Assembly (NCBI RefSeq): GCF_001278845.1
Contig: NZ_CP012590.1
Location: 3,286,001 to 3,350,000, forward strand
Length of the DNA stretch: 64,000 nucleotides
DNA from: Actinomyces sp. oral taxon 414
Lineage (GTDB): Bacteria > Actinomycetota > Actinomycetes > Actinomycetales > Actinomycetaceae
Direction: 5' to 3'
A model generated the notes under the pieces. That model did no database searches and was not told where the DNA came from. It saw only the letters and a program-made list of their open reading frames with translations. Position numbers and translations under genes: made by a program. Shown here in pieces: positions 8,665 through 20,660 of the stretch (positions are counted from its first letter, which is position 1; each line of letters opens with the position of its first letter).

Positions 8665-9987
8665 TCATATCCGCGGCACACCGCCAAGCCGTCCGGACAT
8701 GTAGAAGGAGAGCAGGTCGGCGTCCTTGCGCACGCCGATACCGGCGAAGTCCGACACCCGCGTCAATCGGGACTGCCCGTCGACCTTGTCGGCCAGCCAG
8801 ATCTCGTCACGGCGAAGCAGATCCGAGCGCATGAGCTGGATCTCGTGAGTGGTGAAGATCAGCTGACACCGGTCGTCCGCGCCGAGCCCCTCCAGGAATG
8901 AGGAGATGCAGTCCTCCGTCAGTTTCGGGTGCATGGAGTTCTCCAACTCGTCCACCACGAAGACGCTCCGGGAATTCTTGTCGCGCAACTGGAAGAGGAT
9001 CGGGAGCAGGTTCATGAAGCGCTGCGTCCCGTCGGACTCCTCCCGCAAGGGCAGCGTGAAGGAGGAGCGCTGCTCCGGCGCCGGCCCGTCCTCCCTCTCG
9101 TGCACGGTCACCAGACGTCGCGCGGTGGGCTCACCCTCGTCCGTCAGGGAGAGGATCGCGTGATCGGCGCCGCCAACGGCAATGACGAAGGTCCCACCCC
9201 TCTCCCGCAGCCCCTCCAGCAGGCCGGTGAGCTGGTCCGCCCCCACCGGCAGCGCCTCCATCTTCATCTCTTCGAGCCGCACCTCGGAGATCCCGGTGTC
9301 GGCCCGGGTCAGTCCCGAGCTCATGGCCCGCGAGAACACGGCATCGGCGTTGATCCTCGCCAGCAGGTGCATGTACATCGACTCCGGATGGATGATGTTG
9401 AGCCGGTGCGCGAACCAGTCCCACACGACGCCGACCGTTCCGTCCCTCTCCGCGCCGAGCGCGCCCAGCAGCGTCTCATTGGGGGCGACCACCATCGCAT
9501 GGGCGCGGGCCCGCGCGTCGTCGTCGAGCTCGCCGTAAAGGGTGACGTCGTTCTCCCTTTCGAAGAGGAGCTCCTTCGTGCGGGACTTGACCTGCGCGAG
9601 CAGCTCGCGGTGGATGCGACGGCGGTCCGCCGCGAGCTCGTAGTAGAAGACCCGGTCCGCCACGTCGTCGGTCCCGACGGCGGAGACGACGATCTCGACG
9701 GCGAACGCCGTCGGCTCGTCCTTCCCTTCGGGCAGGTGTGGGGCGAGAGGCAGCATGGCGCCCGCACGACGGGACTCGAGAACGATCTCCCGGAGCGCCT
9801 CGAGACCGTCGACGAGGGCGGACTTCCCGGCGGCGTTGGCCCCGTAGATGGCTGTGACCGGCAGGATGCGGGAGCGCCCGACCCGGGCGAGGCGGTCGCC
9901 GTGCCGCCGCTCCCGCGTCGCCACCATGGTGAACTCGACGGGCTCGTAGTAGGACTTCCAGTTCTGCAGGCGCAGGAAGCGCAGCAT
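8665..9987 (-). CDS. AAA family ATPase (RloA/AbiLi-like), without its usual partner
   Basis: 440 residues. Features of an ABC/SMC-type AAA ATPase: QNWKSYYEPVEF at the N-terminus, Walker A GANAAGKS at 49-56, signature-like LREESDGTQRFMN, Walker B VFVVDELENSMHP near 344, and H-loop FTTHEIQLM. It is a clear paralogue of the ATPase at 19146-20483 and shares the end FYxSGRLGGVPR. That paralogue is followed by a RloB-like gene. Here the space downstream holds an A+T-richer 44-bp stretch and the 532-bp MITE-like element instead. A role in phage defence is inferred from the family; an orphan ATPase may be inactive or act alone. Confidence 0.85.
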   Translation of the reverse strand: MLRFLRLQNWKSYYEPVEFTMVATRERRHGDRLARVGRSRILPVTAIYGANAAGKSALVDGLEALREIVLESRRAGAMLPLAPHLPEGKDEPTAFAVEIVVSAVGTDDVADRVFYYELAADRRRIHRELLAQVKSRTKELLFERENDVTLYGELDDDARARAHAMVVAPNETLLGALGAERDGTVGVVWDWFAHRLNIIHPESMYMHLLARINADAVFSRAMSSGLTRADTGISEVRLEEMKMEALPVGADQLTGLLEGLRERGGTFVIAVGGADHAILSLTDEGEPTARRLVTVHEREDGPAPEQRSSFTLPLREESDGTQRFMNLLPILFQLRDKNSRSVFVVDELENSMHPKLTEDCISSFLEGLGADDRCQLIFTTHEIQLMRSDLLRRDEIWLADKVDGQSRLTRVSDFAGIGVRKDADLLSFYMSGRLGGVPRI

Positions 9988-10146
9988 TGGACCTCGCCTC
10001 CTCGCGCCGGATCCACATGAACGAATAACGCAGATTTTCTACGCCATATGGTAGAAGAACCGTCGGGCGCGGTCCAGTCGGCCGCGGCGCCCGCCGTCCG
10101 AGACCCATCGTTTTCGCCCAGCCTCACCCACTCCCGCCCGGGCGCG

Positions 10147-10180
10147 CGCCGGCCGCCGTCGAACCCGACGGCGGCCGGCG
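10147..10180. terminator. Strong hairpin downstream of aldolase gene
   Basis: Perfect 15-bp inverted repeat (CGCCGGCCGCCGTCG and its complement) with a 4-base loop, placed 52 bp after the aldolase stop and upstream of the AAA gene. There is no T-tract, as is common for actinobacterial terminator-like hairpins. A related hairpin precedes the paralogous AAA gene at 20588-20647. The rest of the 244-bp gap shows nothing else recognisable. Confidence 0.5.
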
Positions 10181-10231
10181 ACTCGGCGCTGCACCACTGC
10201 TCCCGGCGCGCCGAGCCGGGAAGTTTCGGAC

Positions 10232-11122
10232 TCAGCCGGCGATGGAGGCGCGGTAGATGGCCTCGACGCTGGAGTCGAGCGTCGCGTCGAACTCCTCCTG
10301 GCTCTGGGCGTCGCTCAGCCCCTCCAGCAGGGCGCGCGAGAAGCTCGCGATGAGGCCGGGGTTGCGGGCCAGGCGCGCATTGGCGTCCTCGCGCTCGTAA
10401 CCGCCGGACAGGGCAACCACGCGCATGACGCGCGGGTGCTTCATGAGCTCGCCGTAGCGGCCGTCGACGCTGGGGATGGTCACCTTGAGCATGACGTCCT
10501 CGCCCTCGGGCAGGGCGTCGAGGTGCTCGGTCAGCGCCGTGATCAGCAGCTCCTCGGCCTCGGCCTTGTCCGGGGCGTGGATGTCCACCTCGGGCTCGAT
10601 AATGGGGACCAGGCCCTTGGCGATGATCCGCCGGGCCACCTCGAACTGCTGGTCGACGACGTCGCGCACGCCCTGCGGGTCGGCGCCCAGGATGACCGAG
10701 CGCATCTTGGTGCCGAAGATCCCGGCGGCCACGGCGCGATCGAGCAGCGCGTCGAGCTCGGGCATGGGCTTCATGACCTTGGCGCGGCAGGCCTCGTCGG
10801 CCAGGCCCTTGTCCACCTTGAGGAAGGGGACGACGCTCTTGACCTCCCACAGGTACTCGGCGGTGGGGCGGCCCTCGATCTTGCCGTCCATGGTGCGCTC
10901 GAAGAGGATGGCGCCCAGGATCCGCTCACCGGTGAAGGCCCTGGAGGTGATGACGCGGGTGCGCATGGCGTGGACGAGGTCGAACATCTCCGCCTCGTTG
11001 GAGTAGCGCTCCGGGCCGACGCCGTAGGCGGCCAGGGCCTTGGGGGTCGAGCCCCCGGACTGGTCGAGGGCGGCGATGAAGCCCTTCCCGTTGCGCATCT
11101 TGTCGGCTTGTTCGGTGTTCAC
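10232..11122 (-). CDS. fda: Fructose-bisphosphate aldolase class I
   Basis: 296 residues, the length of the small bacterial class I aldolases. The N-terminal signature [18 protein letters not shown] and the segments [28 protein letters not shown] and [18 protein letters not shown] are typical. The enzyme cleaves fructose 1,6-bisphosphate by a Schiff base and needs no zinc, unlike class II. The start is GTG, with GAGGAGG a few bases upstream. A Fur-family-like palindrome lies about 76 bp upstream of the start, overlapping the end of the lacI-type gene. Confidence 0.95.
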   Translation of the reverse strand: MNTEQADKMRNGKGFIAALDQSGGSTPKALAAYGVGPERYSNEAEMFDLVHAMRTRVITSRAFTGERILGAILFERTMDGKIEGRPTAEYLWEVKSVVPFLKVDKGLADEACRAKVMKPMPELDALLDRAVAAGIFGTKMRSVILGADPQGVRDVVDQQFEVARRIIAKGLVPIIEPEVDIHAPDKAEAEELLITALTEHLDALPEGEDVMLKVTIPSVDGRYGELMKHPRVMRVVALSGGYEREDANARLARNPGLIASFSRALLEGLSDAQSQEEFDATLDSSVEAIYRASIAG

Positions 11123-11197
11123 GGTTCCTCCTCACGAGCCTTAGGGCGCGCCGCGGACCGTCCGCGGTCGGGCCCCGGAACTCCGACCCAGTCTACA

Positions 11198-11212
11198 TGA
11201 GAATGATCCTCA
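11198..11212. promoter_or_regulatory. Fur/Zur-like box upstream of the class I aldolase
   Basis: TGAGAATGATCCTCA is a 7-1-7 style palindrome that agrees with the classical TGATAATNATTATCA box at 12 of 14 defined positions. On the minus strand it sits just before TAGACT, a possible -10, so a bound repressor would block the aldolase promoter. It also overlaps the stop codon of the upstream regulator gene. Zur is the attractive candidate because the class I enzyme replaces a zinc enzyme, but this is inference. Confidence 0.4.
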
Positions 11213-12253
11213 TGTGCGCTCCCGGCTGGGCGCGGTGCTGCCCCGGACCACGAGTTCGGTGGGGATGAGGATCTGCCGCTCCCCGCCCGCCGCGCCGGAG
11301 TCCACCTGCTCCAGGACCAGCCGGACCATCTCCTCCCCCGCCCGGCGGAAATCCTGGCGCACTGTGGTCAGGGGCGGGAAGCTGTACTCCCCCAGGGACA
11401 GGCCGTCGAAGCCGACCACCGACACGTCCCGGGGGACGCGCCGCCCCCGCTCGTGCATGGCGCGGATGAGGCCGATCGCCACCTCGTCGTTGGCGCAGAA
11501 GACGGCCGTGACCGCCGGGTCGGCCGCCAGGCGCTCCCCGGCCGCGTAGCCGCCGGCCGCGGTCCAGTCCCCCCGCACGGGCTCGGGCGGCTCGATGCCG
11601 GACTCCCTGAGGCGGGCGGCCCACGTGGCCGAGCGGATGAGGGCGGACTGGGAGTCCTGCGGCCCGGTGACGTGGTGGACCGCGCGGTGGCCGAGGCCCA
11701 GGAGGTGGTCGACGGCGGCCCGCACCCCCCGCACCTGGTCCGCCGAGGCGGAGGGGTAGTAGCCCACCAGGGCGGAGTCGGACACCGCCACCGGCACGCC
11801 CGCGGGCAGGACCAGGTGCCGGCTGTCGGCGCGGCCGGCCTGGACCACGACCAGGCCGTCGACGCCCTGGTGGGCCAGATGCGTCACGGCGGTGCGCATG
11901 TCCTCCGAGGCCGGGCGCTCCACCTGGATCATCGAGACCGTGTACCCGGCCCTCCAGGCCGCCGCGAGCACGCCCTCGGTGGTCAGGGCCTCGCCGGTGC
12001 GCTCGATGTGCTGGGTAACGACCCCGATGGTGCGGAAGGATCCCCGCCGCAGCGCCTGGGCGGCGCGGTTGGGCGAGTAGCCGAGTTGTTTCATGGCGCG
12101 CAGCACCTTCTCGCGCGTATCCGCCCGCACGTTGCGGGCCCCTGCGGAGACCCGCGAGACCGTCTGCGTCGAGACGCCGGCCAGGCGGGCGACGTCGGCG
12201 ACCGACGGCGCCCCGCCGGACCGCCCTCGCCGCGGCCGTTGCGTCCCGCCCAT
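11210..12253 (-). CDS. LacI family transcriptional regulator
   Basis: 347 residues. The LacI helix-turn-helix is at about 17-64 (SVADVARLAGVSTQTVSRV, then NVRADTREKVLRAMKQLGYSPN). A periplasmic-binding-protein-like sugar domain follows (FRTIGVVTQHIERTGEA, TAVFCANDEVAIGLI, VVGFDGLSLGEYSFPPLTTVRQD). Divergent from the beta-galactosidase/transporter operon, with a LacI-type operator in the gap, so it is most likely the local repressor responding to a galactoside. The sensed sugar is not readable. The ATG is the only start just before the HTH; its ribosome site is weak. Confidence 0.9.
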   Translation of the reverse strand: MGGTQRPRRGRSGGAPSVADVARLAGVSTQTVSRVSAGARNVRADTREKVLRAMKQLGYSPNRAAQALRRGSFRTIGVVTQHIERTGEALTTEGVLAAAWRAGYTVSMIQVERPASEDMRTAVTHLAHQGVDGLVVVQAGRADSRHLVLPAGVPVAVSDSALVGYYPSASADQVRGVRAAVDHLLGLGHRAVHHVTGPQDSQSALIRSATWAARLRESGIEPPEPVRGDWTAAGGYAAGERLAADPAVTAVFCANDEVAIGLIRAMHERGRRVPRDVSVVGFDGLSLGEYSFPPLTTVRQDFRRAGEEMVRLVLEQVDSGAAGGERQILIPTELVVRGSTAPSRERT

Positions 12254-12310
12254 GGCTGGAGGCTACCAAGCGCCCGGGGCGGGCTCGCGGACCTCGTATG
12301 TTAACGATAG

Positions 12311-15730
<3,420 letters not shown>

Positions 15731-16029
15731 ACGATAAGAAGTACCTGAAGTGGTACAACAAGGTGGGCTACGGCTCCGGCGATATCGCCGGGAACGTGGT
15801 CTACGCGCTCCTGTCGGTCTTCGTCATGATCTATCTGACGGACACGGCCGGCCTCAATGCGGGCGTGATCGGCACCCTCATGATGCTCGCGCGCATCTTC
15901 GACGGCCTGTCCGACATCTTCTTCGGCACCGTCATTGACAAGACGCGCACCCGCATGGGGCGGGCTCGGCCGTGGATGCTGTGGGCCTTCTTCGGGTGCG
16001 CCGCCATGATCGTGGCCATCTTCGCGATC

Positions 16030-17343
16030 CCCGCCTCCCCAGGGGGTCGGCAAAGTCGGTGGGGGGTGGTCTGATGTCCGGGGTTGTCGGCGTGTTGGCG
16101 CGGGTGCGGCGCGGCCCCGCCGGAACGATGGGTGGTGCTTGAATCAACCTCGCCGCCGGGGGGTCGCGCCGCCATGCCATCATCCACCACGACCGCCCTG
16201 TCGCGCCAGCCCCTGAAGGAGGTCCTGGAGGGCGTGACCGATCCGCGGGACCGGCGGGGCGTGCGCCACCCCCTGGTCTCGGTCCTGTGCCTGGCCGTGA
16301 CGGGGATACTGGCGGGATGCCGCAGCCTGACGGCGATCTGGGAGCACGCCGCCGACCTGGAACCGGCCGACCTGGGGGCCCTGGGCCTGGAGGAGGGGCG
16401 GGCCCTGCCGTCGGAGTCGACGATCAGGCGGGTCCTCCAGGACCTGGACCCCGCGGGCCTCGACGCCCGCCTGACATCGTGGTTCTTCACCCGCACCGGC
16501 GCCATCGCCGGCCGCAGGGTGATCGCCGTGGACGGCAAGACCATGCGCGGGGCCCGCACCGGCTCCAACCCGGCCCCCCACCTCCTGGCGGCCCTGGACC
16601 AGGCCGCCGGCACGGCCCTGACCCAGAGGCGGGTGGCCGACAAGTCCAACGAGATCCCCGCCCTGCCCGAGCTGCTCGCCCCCCTGGACCTGGACGGTGC
16701 GGTCGTCACCGCCGACGCCATGCACACCCAGACCGGCACCGCCCAGTGGATCATCTCCCGCGGCGCCCACTACGTGCTCACGGTCAAGAACAACCAGCCG
16801 GGCCTGAAACGGGCCCTCAAGAAACTGCCCTGGAAGGACGTGCCCTCCACCTCCGTCCCCGACGGCTCCCACGGGCGCAGAGTGCGGCGCACCGTCCAGG
16901 CCGTCGAGGCCCCCGCGTGGATCGACTTCCCCGGCGCCGCCCAGGTGATCCGGATCCGCCGCACCAGAACCGTCAACAAGCGCGGCGGCGGCAGGAGGAC
17001 GACCACCGAGGTGGCCCACCTGATCTGCTCCCTCCCCCCGACCGACGCCCCGCCCGAACTGGTCGCCTCCTGGGCCCGAGGGCATTGGGCCATCGAGAAC
17101 CGCCTCCACTGGATCCGAGACGTCGTCTTCGACGAGGACCGCCACCAGCTGCGCACCCGCAACGGACCCCAGATCATGGCCGCCCTGCGCAACCTCGCCA
17201 TCAGCCTCATCAGACTCCTCCACGGCCCCGAGCCCCCATCGCCGCCACCACCAGAGCCATGGCAAGACGCCCCGAACGAGCCATCAGACTACTCACCCAA
17301 CCAACCACCTAAACCGACTTTGCCGACCCCCTGCCCGCCTCCC
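16030..17343 (+). mobile_element. ISAs1-family-like insertion sequence with 10-bp target duplication
   Basis: The element itself spans 16040-17333 (1294 bp). Its ends are a perfect 21-bp inverted repeat starting CAGGGGGTCGGCAAAG. It is flanked by the perfect direct repeat CCCGCCTCCC at 16030-16039 and 17334-17343, which fits the 8-10 bp duplications known for ISAs1. It carries one transposase gene in the orientation of the interrupted transporter. Confidence 0.95.
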
Positions 17344-17439
17344 TGGGGGACAACGCCAAGTACGCCTGGTTCTTCATCACCTACACCCTGCTCAACGCGG
17401 GCTTCTACACCGCCAATAACATCGCCTACTCCACGCTGA
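16174..17439 (+). CDS. ISAs1 family transposase, frameshifted near the C-terminus
   Basis: The protein has the ISAs1 pattern: PLKEVLEGVTDPRDRRGVRH near the N-terminus, AVDGKTMRG, TADAMHTQ, HYVLTVKNNQP and HWAIENRLHWIRDVVFDEDR. The usual end of the family (IAATTRAMARRPERAIRLL) is encoded in the next frame and stops at 17310-17312. The frames part around 17225-17237, where the sequence has runs of four and five C. In the literal frame the protein reads through the right inverted repeat into host DNA up to 17439. It is either inactive or depends on ribosomal frameshifting. ATG at 16174 is preferred to an upstream ATG at 16084 because the conserved domain starts soon after it. Confidence 0.85.
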   Translation: MPSSTTTALSRQPLKEVLEGVTDPRDRRGVRHPLVSVLCLAVTGILAGCRSLTAIWEHAADLEPADLGALGLEEGRALPSESTIRRVLQDLDPAGLDARLTSWFFTRTGAIAGRRVIAVDGKTMRGARTGSNPAPHLLAALDQAAGTALTQRRVADKSNEIPALPELLAPLDLDGAVVTADAMHTQTGTAQWIISRGAHYVLTVKNNQPGLKRALKKLPWKDVPSTSVPDGSHGRRVRRTVQAVEAPAWIDFPGAAQVIRIRRTRTVNKRGGGRRTTTEVAHLICSLPPTDAPPELVASWARGHWAIENRLHWIRDVVFDEDRHQLRTRNGPQIMAALRNLAISLIRLLHGPEPPSPPPPEPWQDAPNEPSDYSPNQPPKPTLPTPCPPPWGTTPSTPGSSSPTPCSTRASTPPITSPTPR

Positions 17440-18452
17440 CGGCGCTCATCACCAAGAACAGCGCCGAGCGCGTCCAGATGGGCTCCATCCGCTTCATCTT
17501 CGCCTTCAGCACGAGCCTGCTCATCCAGACCATCACCGTCAAGGGCGTCGAGTTCCTCGGCGGCGCGCAGGGCTGGCGCGCCATTGCGATCATCTACGCG
17601 CTCATCGGGCTGGCGGCCAACACCCTGTCCGTCATGTCCGTGCGCGAGCTGCCCGCCTCCGAGCTCGAGGACCGCTCCGACGGCGAGGAGGGCGAGGGCG
17701 CCGACAAGCCCACCGCCCGGGAGTCCGCCCGGCTGCTCCTGAGCAACCGGTACTACCTCATCATCCTGGTCGTCTTCATCCTCACCCAGGTGTTCACCGC
17801 GACCCTCAATATGGGCATCTACTTCATGACCTACATCCTGAAGAATGCCAATCTGCTGGGCGCCTTCGCCTGGGCGATCAACATCCCGCTCATCGCGGGC
17901 CTGGTGTTCACCCCCGCGATCGTCTCCCGGTTCGGCCAGATGCGGGGTGTGACGGTCACCGGCTACGCGATCGCCGTCGTCGGGCGCCTGGGCGTGGTGC
18001 TCGCCGGGTACCTGGGCAGCGTCCCGCTCATGCTGGCCTTCACCGCCCTGGCCTCCGTCGGCATGAGTCCGCTGCAGGGCACGCTCAACGCCCTCATCGC
18101 CGAGGCCTCGGAGTACACCTACCTGCGCAGCGGCAGGCGCATCGACGGCATCATGTTCTCCTGCACGTCCCTGGGCGTGAAGGTCGGCGGGGGCGTGGGC
18201 ACGGCCATGGCCGGCTGGCTGCTGGCGGCCAGCGGTTACGTCGCCAAGGCCGCCGTGCAGCCGGCCTCGACCATCTCCATGCTCTACTTCATGTACCTGT
18301 GGATCCCGGCGATCGCCAACGCGATCATCCTCATCCTGCTGTGGCGCCTCGACGTGGAGGGGGCCAACGCGCGCCTGCGCGCCGAACTCGCCTCGGACGG
18401 CCCGGGCGGTGAGGCCCCGGCCGGCCGCTCGGACGCCGGGGCCTGACGGGAG

Positions 18453-18481
18453 GCCCGGGCGGCGGGGCCGGCCGCCCGGGC
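18453..18481. terminator. Hairpin between convergent lac and RloB genes
   Basis: An 11-bp perfect inverted repeat (GCCCGGGCGGC and complement) with a 7-base loop lies just after the transporter stop and before the convergent RloB-like gene stop. It may serve both strands. No T-tract follows. Confidence 0.5.
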
Positions 18482-18487
18482 GCGACC

Positions 18488-19135
18488 TCACCGCACCAGC
18501 CGGCTGCTCGCGCGAAGCCGATCCAACCAGATGATGAGAGCGGGCATCTGCGAACTGCGTTCCCGTGGCCACACCCTCGCCCGATCCGCGCCACCGGTTC
18601 GCCGCCGTTCATGGCGAACGGCATCGTCGACCCTGGAAATCAGATCCGCGGGCAGGGGCCGCCCCTTGCGGTACCCGGGCATGTGCCCACGCAATTCTTT
18701 TTCCGCCTGCCGGGCGCCCGCGCTGACTGGCGCCTGCGCGTAGTGCAGAATCAACCAGAACTCCAGGCACGGGTCGGTCAGCGCCGCATGATGCAGCTCT
18801 TCATCATCGTCCAGCCACTCTTCAAGCAGAGCGCTGTGAATAGAATTCTGATCGGTGTCGCACACGATCCAGACCCCGTCACCGGGATCCTCCCCATCCC
18901 TCAATCGGAGACGCACGTGCTCGATCAGGTTTCTGAGCGAGGACTTCGACCCGCGCGACCGCCAGAAGACGAAGGCGAAGGCGTCGTCATATCGATAATT
19001 CAAGATCGCCCGGAGATACGCCTCCTCCGAAGCCCCTTCAACACAGAACACCACTCTGGGCTTGAGCGGGATCGATCCGGTCCGACGAGCACGGCCCCCA
19101 CGACGCCGAGGCGCTCTCGTACTCCTTCGCGTCAT
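18488..19135 (-). CDS. RloB-like Toprim domain protein (AbiLii-like)
   Basis: 215 residues. A basic N-terminal tail is followed by the Toprim-like core: VVFCVEGASEEAYLRAI with Glu at 33, GVWIVCDTDQN with the Asp-x-Asp at 93-95, and DPCLEFWLILHY, typical of RloB (PF13707). RloB-like proteins pair with an AAA ATPase in AbiL/RloAB-type abortive infection loci, where the Toprim protein is the likely nuclease effector. It starts 10 bp after the stop of the ATPase gene. GAGGGG about 8 bases upstream supports this ATG over an in-frame ATG 69 bp earlier that would overlap the ATPase. Local base composition is less GC-rich than the neighbours, suggesting transfer. Confidence 0.8.
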   Translation of the reverse strand: MTRRSTRAPRRRGGRARRTGSIPLKPRVVFCVEGASEEAYLRAILNYRYDDAFAFVFWRSRGSKSSLRNLIEHVRLRLRDGEDPGDGVWIVCDTDQNSIHSALLEEWLDDDEELHHAALTDPCLEFWLILHYAQAPVSAGARQAEKELRGHMPGYRKGRPLPADLISRVDDAVRHERRRTGGADRARVWPRERSSQMPALIIWLDRLRASSRLVR

Positions 19136-19145
19136 ATCGTGCCCC

Positions 19146-20483
19146 TCAAAGGCGCGGCACCCCGCCGAGGCGCCCCGAGGAGTAGAAGCCGAGTAGATCC
19201 GCACCGGCGCGCACCTTCTCGCCGGAGAATTCCGACAGGCGTGTCAGACGGGTCTCTCCGGAGACCTTGTCCAGCAACCAGATCTCATCGCGCCGGAGCA
19301 GCTGGACCCGCATGAACTGAAGTTCGTGGGTGGTGAAGATCAGTTGACGGCGATCATCACGGCCAACCCCGTCCAAGAAGGAGCGGATGAGCTCCTGCGC
19401 GAGCAGAGGGTGCATGGAGCGCTCGAACTCGTCCACCAGGAGCACTCCCCGGGACGGCCCCTCGCAGAGCTGGAGGATGATCGGCAGAAGGTTCATGAAT
19501 CGGGCAGTCCCATCCGACTCCTCGCTCATCGGCAGCGTGAAGCCTCGCACCGGCTCGCCGTCGGGACGGGGCTCGCCGTCGTGCACGGCCACCAGCTGCC
19601 GGGCGCGCAGCCCCTCGGCGTCATCGAGCGAGAGCAGACTGTATTTCGTTCTCTCATCGCCGAACATAAGGGAGCCGCCCTCGACGGCGAGTCTGTCCCG
19701 CACGTTTTGAATATCCTTCTCATCATCCAGCACCGACCTCAGAGGAATGTCTTCGAGGTCGATTCGGGATATACCGGTGTCCACGGCGGACAATCCGCGG
19801 TTCATCGCACCGACGAAGAGCTCATCCATCCCGATGCGGCCGGGCAGGGAGATGAAACGAGAACCCGGATGGACAATATGAAGCTCGGAGGAGAACCACT
19901 GACGCACGGCGCCGATCATCGCGGGCGGCTCCTCGGCGGATCCGAGAAAATCCAGGATCGTCCGATTGGGGGCGAGAAAACGTTTCACCGTCGCCACGGC
20001 AGGTTCTTCGTCGAGGTCTCCGTAGAACTCCGCATCCGTCCCGCTCCGCTCGAACAGCACCTCCTCGTCCTTGGAGCGCAGACGGGACAGGAACTCGTAC
20101 CGAATCTCCCGCCGAGTGGCGCGGACCTCGTAGTAGAAAATCCAGTCCCTGCGGCGTCGGGACTCATCGCCGGGCGCAGCGACAATGATCTCCACGCCGA
20201 ATAGAGTCGGCTCATCCGCACCTTTGAGCCTGTGCGGCACGGTCGGCAGCGCCTCCCCTCTGGAGCGGCCTCCGGCAACAATGTCCCTCAATGCTGCGAG
20301 GGACTCGATCAGGATCGATTTACCCGCGGCATTGGCGCCGTAAAGGGCGGCGACGGGCAGGACGCGAGAGCGCCCGACGCGCGCCAGACGCTCCCCGTGC
20401 CTCCGTTCGCTGGTCGCGACCATCGAGAATTCGACGGGTGAGTAGACGGACTTCCAGTTGGCCACGGTGAGGTAGCGCAGCAT
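19146..20483 (-). CDS. AAA family ATPase (RloA/AbiLi-like), paired with RloB-like gene
   Basis: 445 residues with WKSVYSPVEFSMVAT at the N-terminus, Walker A GANAAGKS at 49-56, the signature-like SEESDGTARFMN, Walker B VLLVDEFERSMHP near 348 and H-loop FTTHELQFM. It is the first gene of a two-gene unit with the RloB-like Toprim gene. In known systems of this layout the ATPase senses infection and controls the nuclease partner. A close paralogue without a partner is at 8665-9987. The start has no strong ribosome site, but the paralogue begins identically (MLR(F/Y)L). Confidence 0.85.
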   Translation of the reverse strand: MLRYLTVANWKSVYSPVEFSMVATSERRHGERLARVGRSRVLPVAALYGANAAGKSILIESLAALRDIVAGGRSRGEALPTVPHRLKGADEPTLFGVEIIVAAPGDESRRRRDWIFYYEVRATRREIRYEFLSRLRSKDEEVLFERSGTDAEFYGDLDEEPAVATVKRFLAPNRTILDFLGSAEEPPAMIGAVRQWFSSELHIVHPGSRFISLPGRIGMDELFVGAMNRGLSAVDTGISRIDLEDIPLRSVLDDEKDIQNVRDRLAVEGGSLMFGDERTKYSLLSLDDAEGLRARQLVAVHDGEPRPDGEPVRGFTLPMSEESDGTARFMNLLPIILQLCEGPSRGVLLVDEFERSMHPLLAQELIRSFLDGVGRDDRRQLIFTTHELQFMRVQLLRRDEIWLLDKVSGETRLTRLSEFSGEKVRAGADLLGFYSSGRLGGVPRL

Positions 20484-20587
20484 CCTCGCCTCCTCGGTCT
20501 CGCCCCACTGTACACAATTTCCCGCATGCCGCAGACGATCCGCGGCACGCGCGAACGACGCATCGTCCGCCGTGATCGGCGCGCACG

Positions 20588-20647
20588 GCGGCCGCCGTCG
20601 GACCCGTAAGGCCGGGGAGTCGGCCCGGGGCCGGCGACGGCGGCCGC
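20588..20647. terminator. Nested hairpin upstream of the AAA/RloB pair
   Basis: A 13-bp perfect inverted repeat (GCGGCCGCCGTCG at 20588-20600 with its complement at 20635-20647) encloses a smaller GGCC...GGCC stem. It lies immediately downstream of the DUF5926 gene and resembles the hairpin at 10147-10180 that precedes the other AAA gene. Likely a terminator. Confidence 0.45.
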
Positions 20648-20660
20648 GCGGCTCAGAACT

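Noticed and set aside
8153..8704. Open frame running through the MITE-like element, also open in copy B
   Set aside because: The frame is open only because the repeat lacks stops in one GC-rich phase. It starts inside a hairpin arm, matches no family and is preserved no better than non-coding parts.
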